Of a stretch of DNA of 64,000 nt, positions 44,756-52,932 are shown one piece after another. The stretch is taken from positions 82,060 through 146,059 of the forward strand of contig JAHLLR010000003.1 in the NCBI GenBank assembly GCA_020444075.1. The letters run 5' to 3'. Source of the DNA: Deltaproteobacteria bacterium. Lineage in GTDB: Bacteria; Desulfobacterota; Desulfobacteria; Desulfobacterales; Desulfosarcinaceae. Position 1 is the first letter of the stretch, and each line of letters begins with the position of its first letter. Below the pieces are notes generated by a model. That model saw nothing but the letters and a program-made list of their open reading frames with translations, was not told the DNA's origin and did not search any database. The translations under genes were made by a program, and so were the position numbers.

Positions 44756-45056
44756 TTTCGTCTCCTATTTTCTAAAGTGATAACCGACACCAAATGAAAC
44801 TTGGCTGATTTGGACATACTTTGTCAACTTATCATTTGGTCATATGATGACTTGACGTCTAATTGCCAAAAGATTATAGATCTGTCAAGCAAAAACAGGC
44901 TTAGAGAAAGTTACGAAATTATCCGTCGCACTGAGGCGTGGGTCTGTTTATCCTTGACGAATTCGGAAAAAGTCCAATTTTAACTTCACGTCCATTGGGA
45001 TAAGGATCCGGACAACCCAATAAAAAACGGAAAAATAAACACACCCATCAGCGAAA
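44756..45056. promoter_or_regulatory. Divergent regulatory region with shared 13-mer operator, copy 2
   Basis: 301 bases between the minus-strand PPC/panB unit and a plus-strand permease. GTCATATGATGAC at 44839-44851 is the exact reverse complement of the 13-mer at 37082-37094. A short plus-strand frame spanning it has no ribosome-binding site and is not believed. No terminator or other gene is seen. Confidence 0.5.
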
Positions 45057-45503
45057 ATGAAAATGCAAACATTATTGTTTATTGGCGTTGCTTTTATCAT
45101 GGGAATGACGATGTCAATTTATTTACCCATGAATAGTTCTGTGTCTAAATATCTGGGGTCTTCAATCGCGGCAAATGTGACCTTCTTTATGGTCGCGTTG
45201 ACCACATCCCTGTTAATCCTGTTTATCTCCGGCGATTTCGGCGCGGTGACCAAAATCAGCCATGTGCCTATTTATCTTTATTTAACCGGCTTCATCAGCG
45301 CTTTTATCGTTTTAGGGACAACGATTCTGATTCCCCATCTGGGTGCTAGGAAATTTTTCATTCTGTTGATTGCCGGACAAGTAGGCATGGCCATCGTTGT
45401 CAGCCACTTTGGGATATTGGAATCGCCGCCGGACCCCATCAGCTTAAAAAAGCTGATGGGCGCTGCGTTGGTGATTGCAGGGGTGATGATATCGGTGAGT
45501 TAA
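45057..45503 (+). CDS. DUF606/YdcZ-like DMT-type membrane protein
   Basis: A 148-residue protein with five hydrophobic helices. GVAFIMGMTMSIYLPMNSSV at the N-terminus and the closing KKLMGAALVIAGVMISVS are typical of the DUF606 (YdcZ) half-size DMT transporters, which usually act as pairs. Only one copy is seen here. It is transcribed opposite to the catabolic genes, divergent from the PPC unit. Possibly exports or imports a pathway compound. Confidence 0.8.
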   Translation: MKMQTLLFIGVAFIMGMTMSIYLPMNSSVSKYLGSSIAANVTFFMVALTTSLLILFISGDFGAVTKISHVPIYLYLTGFISAFIVLGTTILIPHLGARKFFILLIAGQVGMAIVVSHFGILESPPDPISLKKLMGAALVIAGVMISVS

Positions 45504-45514
45504 CCATTTTTTCG

Positions 45515-45595
45515 TCAATTCCTGGTCAGCTCGCCGTCAACAATGCGCCATATCGAAAGTGGATTGACGTCTTTCAGCGCATCGTGCAGTAAGTT
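45515..45595 (-). pseudogene. C-terminal remnant of a second aldehyde dehydrogenase
   Basis: On the minus strand this stretch encodes NLLHDALKDVNPLSIWR then IVDGELTRN and a stop. The intact dehydrogenase at 47.6 kb ends LLPDELRDSNPLSIWR, LVDGELTRN: about 20 of 25 residues are the same, and the nucleotides are nearly identical over the last 60 bases. Upstream of residue N the similarity fades and a stop follows. It is a scar of a duplicated gene. Confidence 0.75.
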
Positions 45596-45732
45596 GTAAC
45601 CTACTGTAAAATATGTAAAAAGACATCCCAACGGAGGGTGAGACGCTTGCGTGCTTCCAAGCAGATGCGGCGGATAAGCCTATCCCCAGCTGCAAAGCCT
45701 GATGAGCATTACCACTACGGTAGGATATTCGC

Positions 45733-46044
45733 CTACGCGTTTACGAAATCGATGACTTCAAACGTGCGGCGGTTGACCTCGCCGTTAAACCGAGGAAATT
45801 TTTTGGAATCCTCGGCAGCGGCCGCGCGCTCAGGGGAATTAAGGGCCGTCTCCATTTCCGCGCGACTGTCGAAATACAGCTCGGCAATCTGATAAATGTC
45901 GTCGTCGGGCTGCCCCTTGCTGATCACAATGCGTTTGATCTTGGGCCAACGAGTGACGATTGGGAGGTGATGGTCCCAATAGTATTTGTCGAAAGCAGCG
46001 GGGTCCTCGGGCTTACCGTAGTAGAAAACGCAAAATTTGACCAT
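45733..46044 (-). CDS. EthD-domain small dimeric protein
   Basis: A 103-residue alpha/beta-barrel-type protein. MVKFCVFYYGKPEDPAAFDKYY, then DHHLPIVTRWPKIKR and AELYFDSRAEMETALNSPE, match EthD proteins, which occur beside oxidative or ring-degrading enzymes. The histidine pair after the first helix is typical. Starts after AAGGAGGAATCAA. Role is unknown in most cases; here it belongs to the catabolic island. Confidence 0.85.
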   Translation of the reverse strand: MVKFCVFYYGKPEDPAAFDKYYWDHHLPIVTRWPKIKRIVISKGQPDDDIYQIAELYFDSRAEMETALNSPERAAAAEDSKKFPRFNGEVNRRTFEVIDFVNA

Positions 46045-46300
46045 TTGATTCCTCCTTATTCTGAATGGGTTGCACTATCGTTGTGTTGTGAATGCCTGCC
46101 GCCCGGCACCCCTCATGCCGACCCGGACGATTGAATATTCCTCATCCGGTTCTTCGGTTGTACTCGTTTTTGTGCCGGATTGTCCCTATGAGACCTGATG
46201 AAGGCACCTTTGCTCCGTTACATTCGGCCTTAGCATTTTTACATAAACCAAGCCCCCTTGAATTTATCCCAATTGCAGTCCTTGCGCGGGCGCCTGTGAT

Positions 46301-47296
46301 TCAGCCCGAATTCTGCGATTGTACCGATTTTCGAATCCAGTCCCGCATGCGATGAGCCATGAGGGTATCGGCTACCATCTGCGTCAGGTGGTAGCCAACA
46401 GCAGGATAAATAGCCATGGGAAAGGCCGAGGAAAAATAACCTGCCCATACAAGATACGATACGGTCAAGGTCTTCTGTGAAGTCTGGATGGTGAAGGCCG
46501 CGGTCGAGGGGGGATCAAGGCCAAACAACCGGGACAACCCGAGATTCAACGCCAGAATCATCCCATGCAGCGCTATCACAAAAATGAAAAGCAAACTGAT
46601 TTGAGATCCAGCCGATCCCAGCCGTGTTGCTGAACCCGTCACCGCATTAAAAATAATCATCAGCACAACAAACTGGGAAAAAATTGAAAAAGCCTTGTGC
46701 CAAGGTTCAAGTGAAGCCTTTAACCAAAAGCGAAAAAGCTGCCCGATTGCAATCGGAACGATTATAATAAAGAAAAGATTGGTGATCATCTGTACCGCTG
46801 GCAGACTAACAACACTTTTCCCATGGAGCATCAAATCCAGTGAGAAGGGCACCGTGAAAACCGCTGCAATATTACCTGCAATGCAAATGAACAGGCTCAG
46901 CGGGATGTTTCCTCCCGCTATGCCGGTCATCACCGCCCCGGAGGCGATAGTGACCGGCGATACGGATAGTATCAAAGAGCCAACTATGAAATCAGGCAAG
47001 TCTGATAAAAAAAGCCTGCACAGCAAAAACGTCAGCGCAGGGAACAGGATCAAGGAAGACAACAGCGAGGCTGTAACGGCCTTGAAGTTTTGCCTGGCAT
47101 CCCTGATCTGGCGTAATTCAAGGGTCAGGCCAGTGATGAAAAATACAGTGAAAATACCGGTTTGGAGTAGGTGCCAGCGCCGAAGCCAGGCACCCGCCGA
47201 GGGAACCACAACCGCAGCGGGCACCACCAGGGCGATACCCAAAAAAAACCAATACCGGATAAGCCAATCCGGCAATAACGGTCGCTTTTGCATCAT
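46301..47296 (-). CDS. SBF-like (bile acid:sodium symporter) family transporter
   Basis: A 331-residue inner-membrane protein with about nine or ten hydrophobic helices. FFITGLTLELRQIRDARQN, LSVSPVTIASGAVMTGIAGG (the crossover region of sodium-coupled transporters), and TIQTSQKTLTVSYLVWAGY are characteristic of the SBF-like branch. It probably imports an organic anion with sodium. Located next to the dehydrogenase and EthD genes, it may supply or export a pathway acid. Confidence 0.85.
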   Translation of the reverse strand: MMQKRPLLPDWLIRYWFFLGIALVVPAAVVVPSAGAWLRRWHLLQTGIFTVFFITGLTLELRQIRDARQNFKAVTASLLSSLILFPALTFLLCRLFLSDLPDFIVGSLILSVSPVTIASGAVMTGIAGGNIPLSLFICIAGNIAAVFTVPFSLDLMLHGKSVVSLPAVQMITNLFFIIIVPIAIGQLFRFWLKASLEPWHKAFSIFSQFVVLMIIFNAVTGSATRLGSAGSQISLLFIFVIALHGMILALNLGLSRLFGLDPPSTAAFTIQTSQKTLTVSYLVWAGYFSSAFPMAIYPAVGYHLTQMVADTLMAHRMRDWIRKSVQSQNSG

Positions 47297-47399
47297 TTCG
47301 AACCGAATTCCAATTCCACCATCGACAGAAATTTCTCATTCCCTCTCGACAGCTTACCATAGCAATGCTTCGAGACAGGGAACTTACCGTATATCAGAC

Positions 47400-47561
47400 A
47401 TGATCGTACAGATCGAAATCGACGAATACTCCTACGGAGGCGGTCTCAAGGTTCAGTCACCGTGGATCAACATCAAGGACCGCCAATGTGTCCTGGACCA
47501 GATAAGAGAATATTTTCTGGGTGCCTGTCTCAAAAAATCCGATCCATTGACCGCGGAATGA
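47400..47561 (+). CDS. Possible small protein, unknown
   Basis: A 53-residue frame in the 338-base gap between the SBF transporter and the dehydrogenase, on the opposite strand. The sequence is protein-like (MIVQIEIDEYSYGGGLKV, then KDRQCVLDQIREYFLG), with alternating strand and helix character, but there is no clear ribosome-binding site. Could be chance or a remnant of a larger gene. Confidence 0.3.
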   Translation: MIVQIEIDEYSYGGGLKVQSPWINIKDRQCVLDQIREYFLGACLKKSDPLTAE

Positions 47562-47634
47562 TGAGTACTTATGGCATGCCGCCATAACGAGAGTTGAATT
47601 GTAGCTCGGATATCGGGTTTTTTAAAAAATTAAT

Positions 47635-49221
47635 TCAATTCCTGGTTAGTTCACCGTCAACCAGGCGCCATATCGAGAGTGGATTGCTATCTCGCAACTC
47701 ATCGGGCAGAAGTGACTGCGGCCAGCTTTGAAAGCCTACCGGCCTCACAAACCGTTTAATCGCCGCAGTGCCTACCGATGTAAAGCGGGAATCACTTGAT
47801 GCCGGATAAGGACCACCATGCTGCATCGCTGCGCAGACTTCGACTCCGGTAGGGATACCATTACAGATCATCCGACCCGACTTTTCTATCAACATCTCGA
47901 CAATTGATAGATGCTCGACCAACTCATCTTCTTCAGCAACGACAGTGGCTGTCAGTTGGCCTCCGACCGATTGGATAACATCTGACAGTTGGTCGCGATT
48001 ATCACAGCAAACCAGCAGTGTATATGGGCCAAATACTTCTTCTTGCAGGATCGGATTGGCAATGAAATCTCCAGCAGCAACTGCCGCCAAGGTGGGTTGT
48101 CCCTGATTGGCAGCGGGATCAGGATCAATGGTTGAAACTGAAATTCGATGGACGCCGGCTTGCTCAAGTGCTTTCCGACGATTGGAAAGGAAATTGGTGT
48201 GAATTTTAGGGTTCAGCATTGACATGGGAAGAATCTTTGTCATGTACCCACTCAGATCATTGATGAAGGCATCTAATTCTTTTCCGTTCATTGCAATCAA
48301 AAGACCAGGCTTCGTACAAAACTGCCCGCTCCCCAATGTGATGGAAGCGGCATAGTCTTTAGCAATATCTTTGCCTCGTCGCCTCAACGCCTGTGGCAGA
48401 AGCAGAACTGGGTTCAACGAGCCCATTTCAGCAAAAAAGGGTATTGGCTCGGGACGCTGACTGGCGATGTCGAAAAGTTTACGGCCTGCAGCTTCGGAAC
48501 CTGTAAATGCGGCGGATTTAACAACAGAGTGGTTGATCATAGCCTTCCCGACTGTTTGGCCCTCTCCGAACAACATAGAGAAAACTCCATCTGGCATGCC
48601 CGTTTTTTGACCAGCGGCAGAAATGGCTGATGCAACCAGTTCGCTGGTGCCCATATGGCTGCTGTGAGCCTTTACTATTACCGGGTTCCCACCTGCCAAA
48701 GCCGACGCTGTGTCACCGCCGGCGGTTGAAAAGGCCAGCGGGAAATTGCTGGCGGCAAACACGGCAACCGGTCCCATTGGCATCAACATACGGCGGATAT
48801 CCGGCCGGGGCAGAGGTTGCCGATCCGCATCTGCCGTAACGATGGTGGCCTCACACCACGACCCCTCATTGATAAGATCGGCGAACATGCGCAGCTGGCC
48901 CACCGTACGGCCACGCTCGCTCTGTATGCGTATCGGTGGCAGGGCCGTCTCCAAAACCGCTCTTTCCACCAGTTCATCGCCAAGTGCCAGGATTTCATCG
49001 GCGATGGCATTGAGAAATCGCGATTTGGTTGATCCGTCAAGGCGACGATATTCTGCATAGGCCTTTTGGGCCAAAAGCATGGTTTGTTCGATTTCTTCAT
49101 CCGAAGCCGCAAAAAAGGTCTCAGGCAGGGTTTTGCCGGTAGACGGGTCCGTCGCTTGCAATCGATTGTTCCCTTTGGCCGATCGGGTAAATCCAACAAA
49201 GTTTTTTCCTGTAACTGGCAC
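47635..49221 (-). CDS. Aldehyde dehydrogenase, alpha-ketoglutarate semialdehyde type
   Basis: GTG at 49221 after GGGAGAAGAAG is preferred; an in-frame ATG at 49263 would add 14 residues. About 528 residues, matching the long NADP-dependent subfamily that oxidises 2-oxoglutarate semialdehyde. The opening VPVTGKNFVG is typical of that group. Catalytic Cys lies in LGSGQFCTKPG and Glu in FFAEMGSLNPVLLL; NAD(P)-site segment is VIVKAHSSH. The C-terminus is repeated as a remnant at 45.5 kb. With the FAH-family gene directly upstream it mirrors the last two steps of non-phosphorylating pentose/sugar-acid oxidation to 2-oxoglutarate. Confidence 0.88.
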   Translation of the reverse strand: MPVTGKNFVGFTRSAKGNNRLQATDPSTGKTLPETFFAASDEEIEQTMLLAQKAYAEYRRLDGSTKSRFLNAIADEILALGDELVERAVLETALPPIRIQSERGRTVGQLRMFADLINEGSWCEATIVTADADRQPLPRPDIRRMLMPMGPVAVFAASNFPLAFSTAGGDTASALAGGNPVIVKAHSSHMGTSELVASAISAAGQKTGMPDGVFSMLFGEGQTVGKAMINHSVVKSAAFTGSEAAGRKLFDIASQRPEPIPFFAEMGSLNPVLLLPQALRRRGKDIAKDYAASITLGSGQFCTKPGLLIAMNGKELDAFINDLSGYMTKILPMSMLNPKIHTNFLSNRRKALEQAGVHRISVSTIDPDPAANQGQPTLAAVAAGDFIANPILQEEVFGPYTLLVCCDNRDQLSDVIQSVGGQLTATVVAEEDELVEHLSIVEMLIEKSGRMICNGIPTGVEVCAAMQHGGPYPASSDSRFTSVGTAAIKRFVRPVGFQSWPQSLLPDELRDSNPLSIWRLVDGELTRN

Positions 49222-49319
49222 CTTCTTCTCCCTACTTTTTCTTATCCCGGTATGAAAAGGCAACTGCCATGCTCCTTGGCAATGTCCTACATTTGCTTGT
49301 CACGGTTGTTCATCAAACT

Positions 49320-50498
49320 TCACAACAAACCCCGAACTGACAGGTTGCGCATCAACTGAACAATCCCGAAACGCCATGGCGGAATTTCGTGACAATAACC
49401 CACCCTGTTGATCAGTGCGCCAAGCCGGGGACTGGCAATTTTGACCACGTCACCGGGTTTGTGGGTAAATCCTTCACCCGGTTCGTCGCGGTCTTGGGTG
49501 GGTGAGAACAGGGTGCCGGTATAGAGCATCAGGCCGTCAGGGTATTGGTGATGCCTGCTGATTGTCTGGGCCACGAGGTCTTCTACATCGCGGCTAATCT
49601 TCGCCATGTTGCTGCGATCCTGCAACACGAAACCATCGGTACCGCGAACGTCCACGGTAACCGTTGCCTGGCGCACGTCATCCAGGGTGAAATGCGTATC
49701 AAAAATACGGATGAAGGGACCGATGATACTGGAACCGTTATTATCCTTTGCCTTTCCCAAAAGCAGGGCGCTGCGACCTTCGAGGTCGCGCAGGTTGACG
49801 TCATTGCCGAGGGTGGCACCAACAACCACGCCTCGATCGGTAACGGCCAGAACCACCTCGGGTTCGGGGTTGTTCCAGTGCGAATCGTCCCGGATTCCCA
49901 GCGTCTCACCGGTTCCCAGGCTGGCCATAGGTGCGGCCTTGCTGAATACCTCGGCGTCCGGGCCGATACCGACTTCCAAGTATTGGGACCACAGCCCTTT
50001 CTTGACGAGAACCGCCTTGATGGCCTTCGCCTCCGGGCTCCCCGGTTTGATGGTCGAGAGGTCGAAATTCAACTCCCGGCGAAGTCCGTCACGGAAGGCC
50101 CTGGCGGCCTGAGGGTCACCCTTGGCCTGTTCTTCCACCAACCGCTCGATCATGGAACTGGCAAAGGTGACGCCGCATGCCTTTATGATTTGCAGGTCAC
50201 ACGGAGCCAGGAAATAGGGTTTGGATCGATTACGCACCTCGGGGTCACTGTTGCTCAATAGATCCTGGACCGCTCCGAGCGCTTCACGTTGAGAAACAGC
50301 TAATTTGGCGGCCAGATCGCTGCTGTTGCAGAGTTCGGCCATGATCGGATACGATTGGCTGATGTCATAAACCTGTCCCTTCTCTACGAGCACCACGCCG
50401 GGGCCGGCCACAGGTCCAGGTCGCCAGACGCGACCCAGGAGTATAGCCTGTTCCCAGTCATCGGGAAGACACGCCAGCATGTTCAGTTGAGAACACAT
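49320..50498 (-). CDS. Fumarylacetoacetate-hydrolase family protein (XylX-like dehydratase candidate)
   Basis: A 392-residue member of the long FAH subgroup. The catalytic FAH domain occupies the C-terminal ~250 residues: metal-binding EPEVVLAVTDRG and an acidic triad with SLGTGETLGIRDDSHWNNPEPE, then GNDVNLRDLEGRSALLLGKAK. Members of this length next to a semialdehyde dehydrogenase include XylX-type 2-keto-3-deoxy-pentonate dehydratases. It would thus make 2-oxoglutarate semialdehyde from a keto-deoxy acid. A C-C hydrolase acting on another acyl-pyruvate is the alternative. Starts after GAGGGTTATC. Confidence 0.82.
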   Translation of the reverse strand: MCSQLNMLACLPDDWEQAILLGRVWRPGPVAGPGVVLVEKGQVYDISQSYPIMAELCNSSDLAAKLAVSQREALGAVQDLLSNSDPEVRNRSKPYFLAPCDLQIIKACGVTFASSMIERLVEEQAKGDPQAARAFRDGLRRELNFDLSTIKPGSPEAKAIKAVLVKKGLWSQYLEVGIGPDAEVFSKAAPMASLGTGETLGIRDDSHWNNPEPEVVLAVTDRGVVVGATLGNDVNLRDLEGRSALLLGKAKDNNGSSIIGPFIRIFDTHFTLDDVRQATVTVDVRGTDGFVLQDRSNMAKISRDVEDLVAQTISRHHQYPDGLMLYTGTLFSPTQDRDEPGEGFTHKPGDVVKIASPRLGALINRVGYCHEIPPWRFGIVQLMRNLSVRGLL

Positions 50499-50553
50499 GA
50501 TAACCCTCGTTTTGAATTCATGGTATCCGTCGTTCTCATAAGAATTGACGGTT

Positions 50554-51174
50554 TTACATCATTGCCGCGATCAGCTTTTGGGCGCGGTCGGTATTGAAAA
50601 TGCCGCATTGGCAAGGCCGGAAAAGGCGTTCGCTGGCCTCCGCAAGGGACATGTCGCCATTTTTCACCTTATCAACGGTGTCTGCGATCAAGTTCACGGA
50701 TACCATCCCGTGGCCACACATGGACTGGATCTCCATCATGTCATTGGCGGGAAGCTTGTGGGTGGCGCCCCAACGGCCCAGGGAGGTGTTCACCGTGTGA
50801 ACCTTCTGGCCGAAAGCGTGGCAACATTCCTTCACCCTGTCAAACAGACCGCTCACCACAATCGACATGCCGAAATCAGCTTCCTTGATGGTCTTGAGCG
50901 CATTAACTAATTTGGCAGGGTCATTGAATACCGCGGTGACCACCGCCCGGTCCTCGATATTCGCAATCATGGTCTCCAACCCGCCCTGGTGATACTCGTT
51001 GCCGAGACGGGCGTCACCGGCTTTTACCGCACCCGCTTTCAAACAGATGCGAATGATCTCCTGCAGCTTTGGGCCGCTGCCCTCATGGTTGATGTCCTTG
51101 CTGGGCATGGCCAGCAGCACGAAATCTTCGCGCAGATTTTCTTCGTTTCCCACCCGATGTAGCGTATGCGTCAT
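50554..51174 (-). CDS. Conserved cysteine-motif protein of unknown function, module copy 2
   Basis: A 206-residue paralogue of the gene at 42.0 kb, with the same start (MTHTLHR), MPSKDINH, IVVSGLFD, SLGRWGATHKLP, SMCGHGMVSVNLI and PCQCGIFN. All five cysteines are conserved. It begins four bases after the stop of its iron-sulfur partner, following AAGGAGGCTTAAACC, so the two are tightly coupled. The two copies differ mainly in surface helices, suggesting different substrates or partners rather than recent duplication. Confidence 0.8.
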   Translation of the reverse strand: MTHTLHRVGNEENLREDFVLLAMPSKDINHEGSGPKLQEIIRICLKAGAVKAGDARLGNEYHQGGLETMIANIEDRAVVTAVFNDPAKLVNALKTIKEADFGMSIVVSGLFDRVKECCHAFGQKVHTVNTSLGRWGATHKLPANDMMEIQSMCGHGMVSVNLIADTVDKVKNGDMSLAEASERLFRPCQCGIFNTDRAQKLIAAMM

Positions 51175-51178
51175 TGGT

Positions 51179-51895
51179 TTAAGCCTCCTTGGCCAGGGGA
51201 CGCCCCAGGCCTACATTGGTCTTGCCGTTGGGTGCGTACCAAACGCCGGCTTTGTCGAGATATTGATAGGACGGTATATTTTCATCTTCATCGGCCCGGC
51301 AGGCCACACAGACAGTGAACACGCTGTCCACCTGGCCGGCGACAGCCTTCAACGCTTTTAGAACATCGGGCAGGGCTTCCTGCGCCACGCAGAATTCAAG
51401 GATGGCCGAGAGCACCTTTTCGTTCAACAGTTCGTCCTTGAACTTGCCGGTAGCCGGATCGGACATGAGGGACGTCGTGGGATTACAGATCTCGAATTCA
51501 ACACCGAAGGCCGCCATGGCCTGAGCGATTCTTTCCACGTCCACAAATCGAGCACCGGATACCGGCCGCCCCACCTCAATGCCGATGCCCACCTGGCCCT
51601 TTTTGAAGCGGGCGGTCACCTCGTTGGTCTTCATTTCCTCCGTGCCCCGGCCGCTAATGCCTGATTCGGTGGCGATGGTCAACGGATCGCTAAGGATGCT
51701 ACGCACCGTTCGGGGGTATTCCAGTTCCTGCTGGTATATGGCCTCCACCGGACAATCGGCGCAGCGCAAACAGCAGCCGCATTCGGCACACTCGTCCAAA
51801 TCGACCACCGCCGTCTCGTCTAGCGATATGGCTCCCACCGGACAATAGGGCACGCACTGGCCGCATCCGATGCATAACTCCTGATCAATCTGCAT
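51179..51895 (-). CDS. 2x[4Fe-4S] ferredoxin-type protein with unrecognised C-terminal domain, module copy 2
   Basis: The ATG at 51895 is chosen: AAGGAGG stands six bases before it and the protein then begins MQIDQELCIGCG, aligned with copy 1; a further ATG lies six bases upstream. About 238 residues. Cluster motifs CIGCGQCVPYCP and CAECGCCLRCADCP. The C-terminal domain repeats GRGTEEMKTNEVTARFK, GIEVGRPVSGARFVDVER and LLNEKVLSAILEF, ending APNGKTNVGLGRPL. The second motif has an extra cysteine relative to copy 1. Confidence 0.8.
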   Translation of the reverse strand: MQIDQELCIGCGQCVPYCPVGAISLDETAVVDLDECAECGCCLRCADCPVEAIYQQELEYPRTVRSILSDPLTIATESGISGRGTEEMKTNEVTARFKKGQVGIGIEVGRPVSGARFVDVERIAQAMAAFGVEFEICNPTTSLMSDPATGKFKDELLNEKVLSAILEFCVAQEALPDVLKALKAVAGQVDSVFTVCVACRADEDENIPSYQYLDKAGVWYAPNGKTNVGLGRPLAKEA

Positions 51896-51969
51896 GGTCA
51901 TCCTCCTTGACAATTAACTATGGGCGCCCGTTGCAACCCATCAATTTATTTTACCGTTTCCTTTTTTAA

Positions 51970-52845
51970 CTATCCCTCGATCATACGCTGCAAAACACCT
52001 TGCAGCTGGGCCGAATCCTGGTCGGCCAATCCTTGGCTGACGGCCATGTTGAAATACTGGGCGGCGGCATTCGCCACGAGAAGCGGCAAGTTATGTTCGC
52101 GGGAAGAAGTTACGACGATGTTGATATCTTTCCAGAGCTGGCCCATGCCGCCCGGTGAAGCCGATTGTTCCAGGATTGCCTTTGATAAGAGGCGAAAGTA
52201 GTCGTTGCCGCCGATACCGCTGCCCACCACCTCACAAACCTGCTTGGGGTCAGCCCCGGTCTTTTCGGCCAGCGCAATCAGTTCGATGGTGGCAGCGTGG
52301 ATGGCACAGACCAGAAGCTGATTGCAATGTTTGACCGCCTGGGCCATCCCGGGCACCTGCCCGGCATTGGTGATCCGGCCGATCACTTCTAGATGGGGGC
52401 GTGCCTTTTCCATAACGGCGGAATCAGCCGCACAAATGAGCGTCAAGGTGCCGTTGGCCACACGGGCCGGGCCACCGGTGAAGGGGCTGTCCACAAAATC
52501 CACTTTCTGGTCGGTGCAGCGGTGATGGATCTCCTGCAAATTTTTCCGATTGATCGTGCTCATGCAAATAACCAGGTCGCCGGGTTTGGCACGTTGCAGG
52601 ATCCCTCCAGGACCGCCGATCACCTCAAAGACCTGTTCATCATTCAGTACAAGCACGATGGTCACATCGGTCTTTTTCGCCACTTCCTGCGGACTGGCGG
52701 CGTGCATCCCTCCCAGCTTTTCGAAAGCCGCGATCACCTCCCGGCGGCGCGCGTAGCCGACCACTTCATATCCGGCGCCGAGAAATCTCTGGGCGGCAGG
52801 CATACCGCAGCGCCCCAATCCAATTATGCCGATACGCTTCTTCAT
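51970..52845 (-). CDS. 3-hydroxyisobutyrate-dehydrogenase-family reductase, module copy 2
   Basis: A 291-residue paralogue of the gene at 41.1 kb. NAD(P)-binding GIIGLGRCGMPAAQRF, substrate loop FVDSPFTGGPARVANGTLTL, catalytic lysine in AVKHCNQLLVCAIHAATIEL, and SGIGGNDYFRLLSKAILEQ. The unusual Arg-Cys after GLG is shared with copy 1, so the pair forms its own subgroup. It is located between the amidohydrolase and iron-sulfur genes, a different order from copy 1. Confidence 0.87.
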   Translation of the reverse strand: MKKRIGIIGLGRCGMPAAQRFLGAGYEVVGYARRREVIAAFEKLGGMHAASPQEVAKKTDVTIVLVLNDEQVFEVIGGPGGILQRAKPGDLVICMSTINRKNLQEIHHRCTDQKVDFVDSPFTGGPARVANGTLTLICAADSAVMEKARPHLEVIGRITNAGQVPGMAQAVKHCNQLLVCAIHAATIELIALAEKTGADPKQVCEVVGSGIGGNDYFRLLSKAILEQSASPGGMGQLWKDINIVVTSSREHNLPLLVANAAAQYFNMAVSQGLADQDSAQLQGVLQRMIEG

Positions 52846-52932
52846 TTTTTCTCCTTTGGCCCGTAGAATCCCCGACGAAACCTGATAGGCAATCGCTTTC
52901 GGGCCTGTGGTTTTTAGTGGCGATTGATTTGT

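Noticed and set aside
44801..44983. 60-residue plus-strand frame in the PPC upstream region
   Set aside because: No ribosome-binding site or known domain, and it spans the candidate operator.
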